This document shows, one piece after another, positions 1 to 8,751 of a stretch of DNA of 64,000 nucleotides. The notes under the pieces were generated by a model. That model ran no database searches, was not told the DNA's origin, and saw only the letters and a program-made list of their open reading frames with translations. The stretch covers positions 124,001 through 188,000 of the forward strand of contig BPGO01000005.1 in assembly GCA_026003075.1 (NCBI GenBank), in the 5' to 3' direction. A program made the translations under genes and the position numbers. Positions within the stretch are counted from its first letter, which is position 1; every line of letters starts with the position of its first letter. The DNA comes from Fimbriimonadales bacterium (GTDB taxonomy: Bacteria; Armatimonadota; Fimbriimonadia; Fimbriimonadales; GBS-DC).

Positions 1-66
1 AGCCGCTCCGCGCCGCCCACAGTCAGCGAGTAAAGGATTTGGAATAATGTTATATTGTTTTCCATT

Positions 67-1497
67 TTATGAAAAAAATTTCGTAATTTTTATTATTGAT
101 TCTATAGTTTTTACTATAAATCTTGGAATGATTAAGATAGCATTTGCAAGCAAAACCCAGGCACCCAGTAAGTGTGACAGGAATAGAGACGCAAACAATA
201 TGTTCAGTGTCACTAGTGGCTCAGGCTCTAGATTGCCTACAAAACGGCGAAATCCCAAGTGGAGTACTAAGAAATACGGAATATAAGAAGCTGTCACTAT
301 CAGTACGAAGATTTCAAGCTGGTTATTACCGATGAACCGCGATGTCAGAAAGGAAAATAGATAGGAAGATGATATATAGAATGTACTTGATAAAATAGAT
401 AATTTATAAATGTTTTTCACAAAGAGTATTTGCTTCTTAGTTTCATATATGACGAACAAGTTCATACATATTGCCCAGATTATGAAAACAAATATAATTT
501 CATTTATGTTCCACTGTTTGCCAAGTATCAGTGGTAGCACCGAGTCGCCAAGCAATATGATAATAAAAAATGCAAAAGACTGGGAAACAATTTGAACAAT
601 TGAGGAGACTTGTGCCGACTGTATCAATTGGGGTGTGTTATTATGAAACTTAGCAAAAATAGGGACGCTTACCCGCCAAACAGCATCGCGTATGAAGCCT
701 AAACTGTTTACGAGACGTGTTGCAAGTGAATAGTGTCCTACAGCTCGTTCACCTGCCCATGGGAGTAGAACAAGAGCAGGTAACAACAAGCGCAATTCAT
801 ATATCCAAAGCGATATACCCATTTTGATACTGTTTTTTAGGATAGATGTGAGCATGTCTTTGTCGTATTTAGGTGAGAAGTCAATTCGTGATAACCACAG
901 ATAGCCTAAGCTTTGCACAACTTGACTTGCCCAGAAGGCACCTACGAACGCCCACACTCCGCTATGACCATACGCTAATACAACTCCAGTGAGGTAGTAT
1001 ATGATTTGAGAGATTATCTCTATTTTTGCTATTTTTTCATAATCGAAATTTCTTTCCATATATATCAGTGCTATCTGCGCTATCTGATTCAGGGGGACAT
1101 TTGCGACTACTACCACGAAAACAATTAACGATTCGATATCATCTAATGAAAAATATCCCCAAAAGATAAGAAATATAATGCCAAATACAGTTGCGACTAT
1201 ACTGGAAACAATCGTCCACCAAAGCCCCACTCTGTAAATTTGCGTTGATGTTTCAAGTGGCGACCTTAAAATGTATGCTTGAGCTCCTAAGTCGCTCACG
1301 AAACTGAGGAAGCGAAAAACCCCAAAAGCGGATGCGAATACTCCATAGCCCTGTGGACCGACAATCCTTGTGAGAAAAAGGGTACCAACAAAGCCAAGAA
1401 CTACAGAAACGGCACGCCGCAATACTAGGTAAGTGCTACCCTTGAGTACCTTTCGGGAAAAGGACTCTTTCGCGAATTCTGGGTCATTGCCTTTCAT
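67..1497 (-). CDS. Wzx-type oligosaccharide flippase (polysaccharide biosynthesis protein)
   Basis: This 476-aa, strongly hydrophobic inner-membrane protein has about 12 predicted membrane segments and a basic N-terminus, as in the MATE-like polysaccharide_synt/Wzx family that flips lipid-linked glycan repeat units across the membrane. The early motif RIVGPQGYGVFASAFG is characteristic and reappears almost unchanged in the second flippase at 24387, so the two are paralogs. Its ATG overlaps the stop codon of the upstream ligase-like gene (ATGA), so the two are probably translationally coupled. The gene is visibly richer in A+T than most of the window. The substrate is not predictable. Downstream bases 1-66 hold nothing I can assign. 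Confidence 0.88.
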   Translation of the reverse strand: MKGNDPEFAKESFSRKVLKGSTYLVLRRAVSVVLGFVGTLFLTRIVGPQGYGVFASAFGVFRFLSFVSDLGAQAYILRSPLETSTQIYRVGLWWTIVSSIVATVFGIIFLIFWGYFSLDDIESLIVFVVVVANVPLNQIAQIALIYMERNFDYEKIAKIEIISQIIYYLTGVVLAYGHSGVWAFVGAFWASQVVQSLGYLWLSRIDFSPKYDKDMLTSILKNSIKMGISLWIYELRLLLPALVLLPWAGERAVGHYSLATRLVNSLGFIRDAVWRVSVPIFAKFHNNTPQLIQSAQVSSIVQIVSQSFAFFIIILLGDSVLPLILGKQWNINEIIFVFIIWAICMNLFVIYETKKQILFVKNIYKLSILSSTFYISSSYLFSFLTSRFIGNNQLEIFVLIVTASYIPYFLVLHLGFRRFVGNLEPEPLVTLNILFASLFLSHLLGAWVLLANAILIIPRFIVKTIESIIKITKFFS

Positions 1498-3134
1498 ATT
1501 CTACTTTCGTGGTGCTGACTTGTCTCCCAGTAAGGAATTAGTTCGACGAGAGCCCAACACAGGATAACAGGTAACGCTGGGTCACGCGGTAAAGCGGTGT
1601 GAAGCGCGTCAAATGCTAAAAGACCTGTAGTACCTCCGATTAGTCCGATGATAATGGCACGCATTTGGGGAGTTTTCACCTTAGCAAACAAGACGGCACT
1701 GCGAACGTAGAAAACTACAAAAACTAATGCAAGTAGGATAGTTCCAATCAGCCCAACTTTGAGTAGGCGATCCAGCCAAGCAAAGTGCATGTGAACTTTT
1801 TCATAATACAACTTATGAAATCTGGGACCGACGTATCCTGCATCTGCAAGAGTTATGTAGCGACCGTAAGTTGCTTCTAACCCCAATCCAAAGAGGCGCT
1901 GAACCATGTTCGTCTGTGCGTAGGTTCGCTCCCAAGCTTCACGTTCACGCACGCGCCCTTGATAGGATGGATCTAGAGTAGGGTCGTTAGCAAAGGCATA
2001 GTTACGAGACCATCGTTCTGCTGCCTCATTCACTATCCGGAATCCGACATCATATAGTGCAGGGTGTAGTGCAGCAGTGGCAACTAACAAAAGCCCTATG
2101 AACATCAATTGGGTCTGCCTAAGAAGCGCTTGAGGGGATTTCAATAGCAGTGCGAAGGGCAATACCGCAAGTATACCTGCCCACAAAATCCTATTTTTTG
2201 TTATAAGTATAGCGAAAATTGCTATGACAAGATAAGCGATAGTGATGCCACTTTTCCAGCCACGCGTGTAACCGAGCATATATAGAGCTGCAAAAAAACC
2301 CGTAACAATTAGGTACATAGACGCGGGACTGCGTACACGATAGCCTTCTGTAGTCTCTCCTGCCGCTTGCAACTGAAACATAACTTTCACAAAGGTAGGC
2401 AAAGGTGATAGGTATTCCCAAATCAGTATGATCGCTGTTATTCCCGTAATGATGCTGAGCGTCCACATAACGCGCCGTGCTCGTTTCCAGTCATACAGTA
2501 GTATCATCAAAAGTGGCACGGCAATCCAGTAGAGATGATAGTCGTGGTACCGCATTAACCTAAATTTCTGATACCCAAGCACTTGTTGCGGCTCACTTGC
2601 TGGAGGTGTGTGGTAGTGAAACAAATATATGTAGGCTACATGGGCAAGGTGGTATAGCCAATATATAATCAAGATGCCAGTTAATGGAGTGATGAGTCGC
2701 GGGCGTCGCTCACGAGGCAAGCGCGAATACTCGTAGATGGCGGATACCAAAACTGTTAAGAACAGTGCTAATGTAATGGTACGCCCCCCTGTCCAGCCGC
2801 CGCCCTCGCCTATCGCGTAGTAAGTAGTATGCACAAATAGTCCCGCACCAGAAACTATAAAAAATATCGTACTTAATTCACGCAGCGTCAGAGCTAATAC
2901 TATGATAAATATTAAAACCACAAAGGCGATTGCTCGTTGCTCTTGTCCTTGCAAAAAAAGAAGCAAAACAACCGAGTTGGTCAGCACCAATGCTACGATA
3001 GTGAGCAAAGCCGTCCACCGCTCTTGGTTGAACCAACCAAGGAATCGCAAGGCTAGGGTATGAAACCACTCTATGGGGCGGTTCCATAAATCGGTAAGAC
3101 GCCACTCGCGCTCACGTCGGGTTTGGATTGCCAT
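1494..3134 (-). CDS. O-antigen ligase/polymerase family membrane protein
   Basis: The protein is 546 aa with around 11-12 hydrophobic segments and one large extracytoplasmic loop near the C-terminus, the layout of Wzy_C (WaaL/Wzy) proteins that polymerise or ligate lipid-linked glycans. The late segment HMHFAWLDRLLKVGLIG matches the family's conserved His-containing region just before the last membrane helices. I chose the ATG at 3134 because a Shine-Dalgarno (AGAGG) lies seven bases upstream; an open frame extends 31 codons further without support. It is the first gene of a two-gene operon with the flippase. Ligase and polymerase cannot be told apart by eye. Confidence 0.82.
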   Translation of the reverse strand: MAIQTRREREWRLTDLWNRPIEWFHTLALRFLGWFNQERWTALLTIVALVLTNSVVLLLFLQGQEQRAIAFVVLIFIIVLALTLRELSTIFFIVSGAGLFVHTTYYAIGEGGGWTGGRTITLALFLTVLVSAIYEYSRLPRERRPRLITPLTGILIIYWLYHLAHVAYIYLFHYHTPPASEPQQVLGYQKFRLMRYHDYHLYWIAVPLLMILLYDWKRARRVMWTLSIITGITAIILIWEYLSPLPTFVKVMFQLQAAGETTEGYRVRSPASMYLIVTGFFAALYMLGYTRGWKSGITIAYLVIAIFAILITKNRILWAGILAVLPFALLLKSPQALLRQTQLMFIGLLLVATAALHPALYDVGFRIVNEAAERWSRNYAFANDPTLDPSYQGRVREREAWERTYAQTNMVQRLFGLGLEATYGRYITLADAGYVGPRFHKLYYEKVHMHFAWLDRLLKVGLIGTILLALVFVVFYVRSAVLFAKVKTPQMRAIIIGLIGGTTGLLAFDALHTALPRDPALPVILCWALVELIPYWETSQHHESRI

Positions 3135-3153
3135 GCTTTCGCCTCTGAGGTTA

Positions 3154-3182
3154 ATTATGGCACATGGCAGCGGGAATTCCAA
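3154..3182 (-). promoter_or_regulatory. Promoter of the ligase-flippase operon
   Basis: On the minus strand, TTGGAA (-35) and CATAAT (-10) are separated by 17 bp and end 19 bp before the start codon at 3134, leaving room for the Shine-Dalgarno. It is divergent from the promoter at 3191. Confidence 0.55.
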
Positions 3183-3190
3183 TTCTAAGG

Positions 3191-3196
3191 TATAAT
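3191..3196 (+). promoter_or_regulatory. -10 element (GGTATAAT) of the secreted hydrolase gene
   Basis: TATAAT preceded by GG, the recurring -10 type of this genome. It lies about 65 bp before the start at 3262, giving a leader that carries a strong Shine-Dalgarno. No clear -35 is visible. Confidence 0.45.
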
Positions 3197-3261
3197 CCCC
3201 GTAGTTGAAACAGCAGATTCGGGGCATCGAAAGGGAAAACTCCTAAATGAGGAGGGGCACT

Positions 3262-5286
3262 ATGCGTAGAGCGTGGATACTGTTGGTTCTCTGGCTCTTT
3301 GGGCAGGGATATACTCAGACATCAATCGATTACGCCGCCGACTTTGGTGGCTTCGAGTATAGTACGATGGGTACAGGGATTGCCGACGGCTGGTCGGTCT
3401 GGCGCAATTTTGGCGGTTCGGCTTCCCATGAGGAAGTAGGACTGTTTTTTCAGCTTACTCGCTCGCGCGCCGTCGAGGGGCAACGATCTCAGGAAATTCG
3501 CATTGCACGTGCGGCTGGGGAAGGGGAAATGCTCACCTGCTCCGCTGGCGTAATCAGACCCGATTGGGATACCGCTTTCCTTCCTGAACTGGGGACGCCG
3601 TTGCTGGTTCGGCTCTGGGTTCAGACAGAGAACTTGACGAACATCAGTGTGCGTGTGTTGGTAGTCACTGGTCAGCGTACCGTCGTTCTAGCGCAGTTGC
3701 CCGCAAACTCGATAGGTTGGACGCCCATAAGCGCAGTAGTGCCGCTGGAAGCGAATGCCGAAGGGCGTCCGCGGATGGATTTGCGCATAGAGTTTACGCT
3801 TCGCGGCAACGCGTCCGGGCGAGTCTGGCTCGATGGTGTACAAGTACTACAATCAGGATTCAGTTCTTTTATTCGCGCACGCCCGAATATACTCAAGTTT
3901 GCGCATGTGAACTCGCCCATGCCCCATTGGAAACTCTTGCTGACCCCCCCTGTGGATTTTCTTATTGCGCCACTGCCCCATAGCAGCGCAATTGCGAACA
4001 TTTTACCCGGAGTGTCTACAGCAATATACATCAATGTCGCCCAAACCTCCAACAGACAACCCCCCTCGTATTTTGACCTGTATGGGGGATACGAGTTCGT
4101 ATCTGATAATCATCCTGACTGGTTCTTACTTCGTAGCGGGCAACGATTTTCGAACCCGGCGTATCCGGATCTTTGGCCGCTTAACATCGGACTTGCCTCC
4201 GTTCGTCAGCGCGCGATTGAGCGACTGAATGCAATCCATGCGGAAATTTCTATGCCTGAATGGATCTTTTTCGACAACGCTGGATCTTGGTGGTCGTGCG
4301 ATCAATATCCTACCCGTACTGATATATTACCTCGTTGGACTGAATACTTTCAAACGGTATTCAACCATGTGCGCCAAAATCTAAACCGCAAGGTGATTTT
4401 GAATGGAGGCAGTCACGCTGGCGCCTATCTCGATGGGAATGAGGGAACGCGATGGATTCAGTATGTGGATGGAGTACTTTTGGAACATGTCATCACCTTT
4501 TTGGGAGGCGATCCTCGAACCTTTAGATATCAAAACTACCGCCTGAATCGCGCCACCTCTCCGCATACAGACAGCACATGGTGGGCGACACTACGCGCCA
4601 TCAACGCCTATCCAAACAAAAAGTGGGTGATTATGGCGATGAACCATCCAGACAGAGACCCCAGTATGTTTCGTTACATTCTGGCGAGCTATTTTGTGAT
4701 GGCGCATGAAAACACCTACCTAATGGTTGAGGCGCGAGAGACGGGTGAGACGAACCTTTATCATCTCTGGGTCAATCGTCCTGAAGTCTGGATTCCTCTA
4801 GGCAATCCCAGGGGGGGATGGCGTGTACAGGCAGGTACTGTAAACGACGCATCAGGTGCGCTGTTTGCTCGCGAATTCGAGAACGGGATTGTTTTGGTGA
4901 ACCCCACCGAGAATCAGACCTACGAATATACGCTTCCCCGTTCCTATAAAGACTGGGACGGCAATGTATTGCCCGGCGGGACACGCCTGCAGATTGATCC
5001 GAAGCAGGGCGTGGCGCTCTACGCGGCTCCAGAAATAGTGATGAGCCTTTCGCCCCAACAAATAACCGCACTGCCTGGCGACATCGTTACCTTTACGGTT
5101 CAGTATCGCAACAACGGACTGGTGGACGCAACAAATGTAAAAATCAGTGTGCCCTTACCCGAAGGGTTAGAGTTCGTCAGCAGTAGCACGGGCGGGCAAT
5201 ACCTTAACCAACAGATTACATGGACGCTGCCTCAGGTGCGAGTGGGACAATCAGGCACGCTTACTTTCCAAGCGCGAATACAATAA
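3262..5286 (+). CDS. Secreted putative glycoside hydrolase with C-terminal DUF11-type domain
   Basis: This 674-aa protein starts with a signal peptide (MRRAWILLVLWLFGQGYTQ). Residues about 25-200 look like a jelly-roll carbohydrate-binding module. Residues about 210-560 resemble the uncharacterised glycoside-hydrolase-like families (GHL15 type): a strand ending in FFDNAG (Asp near 338) and later DGVLLEHV (Glu near 408) fit a TIM-barrel active site. The last 80 residues are a DUF11-like beta domain (YRNNGLVDATNVKISVP). The paralog at 21485 shares the order and both motifs. I chose the second ATG because GGAGGGG lies directly upstream. A role in trimming or remodelling the exported polysaccharide is inference; no substrate is known. 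Confidence 0.68.
   Translation: MRRAWILLVLWLFGQGYTQTSIDYAADFGGFEYSTMGTGIADGWSVWRNFGGSASHEEVGLFFQLTRSRAVEGQRSQEIRIARAAGEGEMLTCSAGVIRPDWDTAFLPELGTPLLVRLWVQTENLTNISVRVLVVTGQRTVVLAQLPANSIGWTPISAVVPLEANAEGRPRMDLRIEFTLRGNASGRVWLDGVQVLQSGFSSFIRARPNILKFAHVNSPMPHWKLLLTPPVDFLIAPLPHSSAIANILPGVSTAIYINVAQTSNRQPPSYFDLYGGYEFVSDNHPDWFLLRSGQRFSNPAYPDLWPLNIGLASVRQRAIERLNAIHAEISMPEWIFFDNAGSWWSCDQYPTRTDILPRWTEYFQTVFNHVRQNLNRKVILNGGSHAGAYLDGNEGTRWIQYVDGVLLEHVITFLGGDPRTFRYQNYRLNRATSPHTDSTWWATLRAINAYPNKKWVIMAMNHPDRDPSMFRYILASYFVMAHENTYLMVEARETGETNLYHLWVNRPEVWIPLGNPRGGWRVQAGTVNDASGALFAREFENGIVLVNPTENQTYEYTLPRSYKDWDGNVLPGGTRLQIDPKQGVALYAAPEIVMSLSPQQITALPGDIVTFTVQYRNNGLVDATNVKISVPLPEGLEFVSSSTGGQYLNQQITWTLPQVRVGQSGTLTFQARIQ
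5279..5284 (+). promoter_or_regulatory. Leaderless-type -10 (TACAAT) before the GT4 gene at 5292
   Basis: TACAAT overlaps the stop codon of the upstream gene and ends 7 nt before the ATG. There is no Shine-Dalgarno in the gap, matching the spacing seen at several other genes in this window. Confidence 0.4.
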
Positions 5287-5291
5287 AATCA

Positions 5292-6422
5292 ATGGCTCGT
5301 GTGCGTGTAGCCTATCTGAGTTCTTCGATGCGCAACATGGGCGGCGCGGAGCGGGTGAACCGCGCCGTCTTGGAATACCTTGGTCAACAACCTGAATTTG
5401 CGCCGCGAGCGATTTTTCTCAAAAATGCTGGCGAATTGGGGCATCTGCTTGCGAATCAAGGGGTTCCCATCGTAGAACTGGGCATCCAGCGGCGTACGGA
5501 ATTTCTGAGAGGCTTGAGGCGTTTGATACAACACCTCAGAGAGCAACCCGTTGATCTGTTGTTTACAGCAGAAGATAAAATTTGTATGGCATCCGCGACG
5601 ATTCTACGGCGTCTTAGAATCGTGTCCCGTTATGTGATTTGCTTTCATGGGACACGCACATGGCGTGGCTTCATCGGTGCGATTCACGCTTCGGCAGTAC
5701 GCGCTGCAGACATGCTCGTAGCCCTTTCTCCTCGACACAAACTGTTCTGGCAACAGCATTACGGCTTACCTGAACAAAAACTTGTTATTATCTCGAACGG
5801 TATTCCACTTCATAAGTTTCGTCCGTTCAGCAATTCCGAAAAAGCTGCTCTACGGCGACATCATGGGCTTGCTCCCGACCAGTTCACTGTAGGTCTTATT
5901 GCTTTTTTTAAAGACTCTAAAAACTTACCAGGTTTTGTTCAGGTCGCCAAGCAAGTAATCGATACTGGGATCAAGGCTCAGTTTGTTCTTGTGGGTGATG
6001 GACCAGAACGCAAGGCTCTTGATACGGCGATTACCGCGATGCGCTTAGAGGCACAGTTTCACTTGCCAGGACTCACAGATAGTCCCGAAACATGGTATGG
6101 AATGTTTGATTGTGCCCTGATGACTTCACTCACGGAAGCGTTTCCCATCACCCTCATAGAAGCGATGGCGTGTGGCTTGCCCGTGGTCGCTACAGATATT
6201 GCAGGGATTCCTGACATCGTGGTACATGGAGAGACAGGATTTCTCGCTTCACCGTCGGAGATAGACAAGTTAGCGCAGTATGTGGTGCAGTTAGCACGCA
6301 ACCCTGAACTGCGTCAACGCATGGGTGAGGCAGGACGACGGCGCGCCCTCGCTGAGTTCGATGTGAATGTGATGGTGGAACGGTATGCACGCATGTTCCG
6401 TGAAGTTGTGGAGCGGAAATAA
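5292..6422 (+). CDS. GT4-family glycosyltransferase
   Basis: This 376-aa protein is a two-Rossmann GT-B glycosyltransferase. The N-terminal half has the glycine-rich acceptor-side loop (MRNMGGAERVNRAVLEYL), and the C-terminal half carries the nucleotide-sugar binding E-x7-E signature within EAFPITLIEAMACGLPVVA. It should transfer a sugar from a nucleotide donor to a growing lipid-linked glycan at the inner face of the membrane. The ATG at 5292 gives the normal family N-terminus; the open frame extends 24 codons upstream into the previous gene without similarity. It is followed by two more GT4 genes in the same direction, so these three probably act in sequence. Donor and acceptor are unknown. 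Confidence 0.88.
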   Translation: MARVRVAYLSSSMRNMGGAERVNRAVLEYLGQQPEFAPRAIFLKNAGELGHLLANQGVPIVELGIQRRTEFLRGLRRLIQHLREQPVDLLFTAEDKICMASATILRRLRIVSRYVICFHGTRTWRGFIGAIHASAVRAADMLVALSPRHKLFWQQHYGLPEQKLVIISNGIPLHKFRPFSNSEKAALRRHHGLAPDQFTVGLIAFFKDSKNLPGFVQVAKQVIDTGIKAQFVLVGDGPERKALDTAITAMRLEAQFHLPGLTDSPETWYGMFDCALMTSLTEAFPITLIEAMACGLPVVATDIAGIPDIVVHGETGFLASPSEIDKLAQYVVQLARNPELRQRMGEAGRRRALAEFDVNVMVERYARMFREVVERK

Positions 6423-6433
6423 GGAGGAACTCT

Positions 6434-7627
6434 ATGTCTCAAATGCGAGTCGCTGTGCTGCATAATTATTATCAGCGCTCTGGCGGTGAGGATACGGTAT
6501 TTCACTCGGAGGTCGAACTTTTGCGCTCACGAGGGCACGAGGTCCTTGAGTACACCGTCTCCAACGAGAGTCTACGTGACATGTCGCTGTGGCGTGCGAC
6601 GCGGCAAACTATTTGGAACCCAGAAAGTTATCGCAAGCTTAGGCTGTGGTTCGAGGAGCATCGCCCTGATGTGGCGCACTTTCATAACATCGCGTATGTG
6701 CTCTCTCCCTCGGCTTACCAAGCGGCCTTCGACTGCGGAGTTGCCGTTGTACAAACCCTTCATAACTATCGCCTTATCTGTCTGGGAGGTCTGCTTCTGC
6801 GTAATGGAAAGCCGTGCGAGTTGTGTGTGGGTAGGTCGTTCCCGTATTATGGATTGCTCTATGGCTGTTATCGAGGCAGTCGTTCGGCAACGCTCGTGCG
6901 TGGCTTAATGCTACTCAACCAAAAGCGACTGCATTTATGGGAGCGTGCGATTTTCGTCGCACTGACCGAGTTTGCGCGCGAGAAGTTCATTCAAGGGGGG
7001 CTCCCAGCAGACAAAGTCGTAGTGAAACCAAACTTTGTGAGTCCCGATCCTGGCGAGGGAGCGCATCAAGGTAATTATGCGCTCTTTGTAGGACGACTCA
7101 CGAAGGAGAAAGGCATTGAGGTGATGCTACAGGCGTGGGCAGCAATGCCGCCGTCGATACCGCTAAAGATTGTAGGGGATGGCCCACTTGCCGAGCATGT
7201 GCAGCAGGCGGTTGCCCAGCACCCACATATCGAGTGGCTGGGACACCAGCCGCATGAAAAGGTGCTGCAACTGATGCAAGAGGCGCGACTCTTAGTGTTT
7301 CCTTCCATTTGCTATGAGAACATGAGTTTGAGCCTTGTAGAAGCGATGGCGACAGGGCTGCCTGCCATCGCTTCAGGGCATGGCTCGATGGCATCCATGA
7401 TCCGACATGGCGAGACAGGATGGCTTTTCGAGCCGGGGAATCCGGAAGCGCTTCGCCGACAGGTGCAGGAGGTATGGAATTCGCCTGAGGCGCTGCGTCG
7501 AGTGGGTCAGAATGCTCGCGCAGAATATCTGCAGAATTACACACCAGAACGCAACTACGAACAGCTCATCGCCATCTATGAGCGAGCGATCCAGATGCGC
7601 AAGGAGGGTTCCGGATGCGGGTCCTGA
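6434..7627 (+). CDS. GT4-family glycosyltransferase
   Basis: The protein is 397 aa with the GT-B layout: an N-terminal domain beginning VAVLHNYYQRSGGEDTVF and a C-terminal GT1_Glyco_trans domain with FVGRLTKEKGIEVML and the donor-binding SLVEAMATGLPAIAS segment. A strong Shine-Dalgarno (AAGGAGG) precedes the ATG, eleven bases after the previous stop. Its 3' end overlaps the next glycosyltransferase by 13 nt. A cluster of cysteines (CELCVG and nearby GCYRG, residues about 120-145) is typical of this subfamily and may bind metal. The sugar specificity cannot be predicted. Confidence 0.88.
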   Translation: MSQMRVAVLHNYYQRSGGEDTVFHSEVELLRSRGHEVLEYTVSNESLRDMSLWRATRQTIWNPESYRKLRLWFEEHRPDVAHFHNIAYVLSPSAYQAAFDCGVAVVQTLHNYRLICLGGLLLRNGKPCELCVGRSFPYYGLLYGCYRGSRSATLVRGLMLLNQKRLHLWERAIFVALTEFAREKFIQGGLPADKVVVKPNFVSPDPGEGAHQGNYALFVGRLTKEKGIEVMLQAWAAMPPSIPLKIVGDGPLAEHVQQAVAQHPHIEWLGHQPHEKVLQLMQEARLLVFPSICYENMSLSLVEAMATGLPAIASGHGSMASMIRHGETGWLFEPGNPEALRRQVQEVWNSPEALRRVGQNARAEYLQNYTPERNYEQLIAIYERAIQMRKEGSGCGS

Positions 7628-8751
7628 TTCAGCAGCCGCGCCTGCCGCATTATCGTGTCCCGTTGATGAACCGCCTTGTAGAGGCGCACGGATGGGAGTT
7701 GACCGTTGCGTTCACTCCGCGTAGTGGACAGGGCGAATCGGGACTGGAAGTGCGCAAGAGCGACCTGTTCGAGTGCGTCGCCTTGCCTTTGCGCCAGTTC
7801 CGCGCAGGATCACTTAAATTGAATGTTCAGCGTGGACTGCTGAGGTTGCTCCGCGCGGGTAGATGGGACGCTTTTTTCTGGGAGGGAGTGCATGCAAACC
7901 TGTCAGGTTATCTGGCAGCGCGCTGGTGTCGACGCAGGCAGATTCCTAATATCTGCTGGCTTAAGGGCTATTTTGAGCCAGCGACACTACCTCGCCATTT
8001 GATGAATCAGTGGCTCTGGCGTGTCCCCGACGCCTTCGTGCCCTACGGCGACGAAACGCATTCATTTTTATTGAGATATGGCGTGCGCCCCGAGCAGATT
8101 GTGCGCGCTTACAACACGGTCGATGTAGAGGGGATTGCCGCCCGGCGTGAGCAGCTCCGTGCACGAGGACTGAGCCTTCTCGAATCCATTGGCTGGCGAC
8201 AGGCGCGTCCGCTCCTCGCTTGCGTCGGGCGACTTACTCCTCAAAAGCGTCCTCAGGACGCTATTCAAGCAGTGTATCATCTGAGGCAGCACGGCGAGCG
8301 CGTTTTTCTTTTAATGGTTGGCGATGGTTCCGAGCGCAGCACTCTTGAACAGCTTGTCCAAACACTGGGTATCAGCGACAGCGTTTACATAACTGGTCGG
8401 GTTCCGGAAGACGACGACTCAGCGGTGCTGGCGGCGGCAGACCTCGCCCTCTTTCCGGGGGCGCACGGCTTGGCGATCAATCAGGCGATGGCGCTCGGAA
8501 CGCCTGTGGTCGTAGCCGATTTGCCTGGTCCCGATGGCGAAATGGTAATCCAAGAGCGCACAGGCTGGCGCTATCCTGTAGGCGATATCCAAGCGCTTGC
8601 TCATGCCGTGACCACGGTATTGCACTCTCCAAAGCGACCTGTGGTCATTACCCAAGCCCATGAGGAAATGCTTCAGCGGCGTAGCCTTGCGCAATATGCC
8701 AAGGCGTTCACAGAGGCAGTGGCGCTTGCACGAAAGCGGAGGGGGCGCTAA
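7615..8751 (+). CDS. GT4-family glycosyltransferase
   Basis: This 378-aa GT-B enzyme opens with MRVLIQQPRLPHYRVPLMN and has the donor-site sequence CVGRLTPQKRPQDAI followed by the helix around INQAMALGTPVVVADLPGPD. The usual E-x7-E is altered: the first Glu position reads GAHGLAINQAMA, so it is a divergent member. The start overlaps the preceding gene and has AAGGAGGG upstream. Its stop overlaps the stop of the convergent CapK-like gene within the four bases CTAA. It completes a three-gene glycosyltransferase operon. Confidence 0.85.
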   Translation: MRVLIQQPRLPHYRVPLMNRLVEAHGWELTVAFTPRSGQGESGLEVRKSDLFECVALPLRQFRAGSLKLNVQRGLLRLLRAGRWDAFFWEGVHANLSGYLAARWCRRRQIPNICWLKGYFEPATLPRHLMNQWLWRVPDAFVPYGDETHSFLLRYGVRPEQIVRAYNTVDVEGIAARREQLRARGLSLLESIGWRQARPLLACVGRLTPQKRPQDAIQAVYHLRQHGERVFLLMVGDGSERSTLEQLVQTLGISDSVYITGRVPEDDDSAVLAAADLALFPGAHGLAINQAMALGTPVVVADLPGPDGEMVIQERTGWRYPVGDIQALAHAVTTVLHSPKRPVVITQAHEEMLQRRSLAQYAKAFTEAVALARKRRGR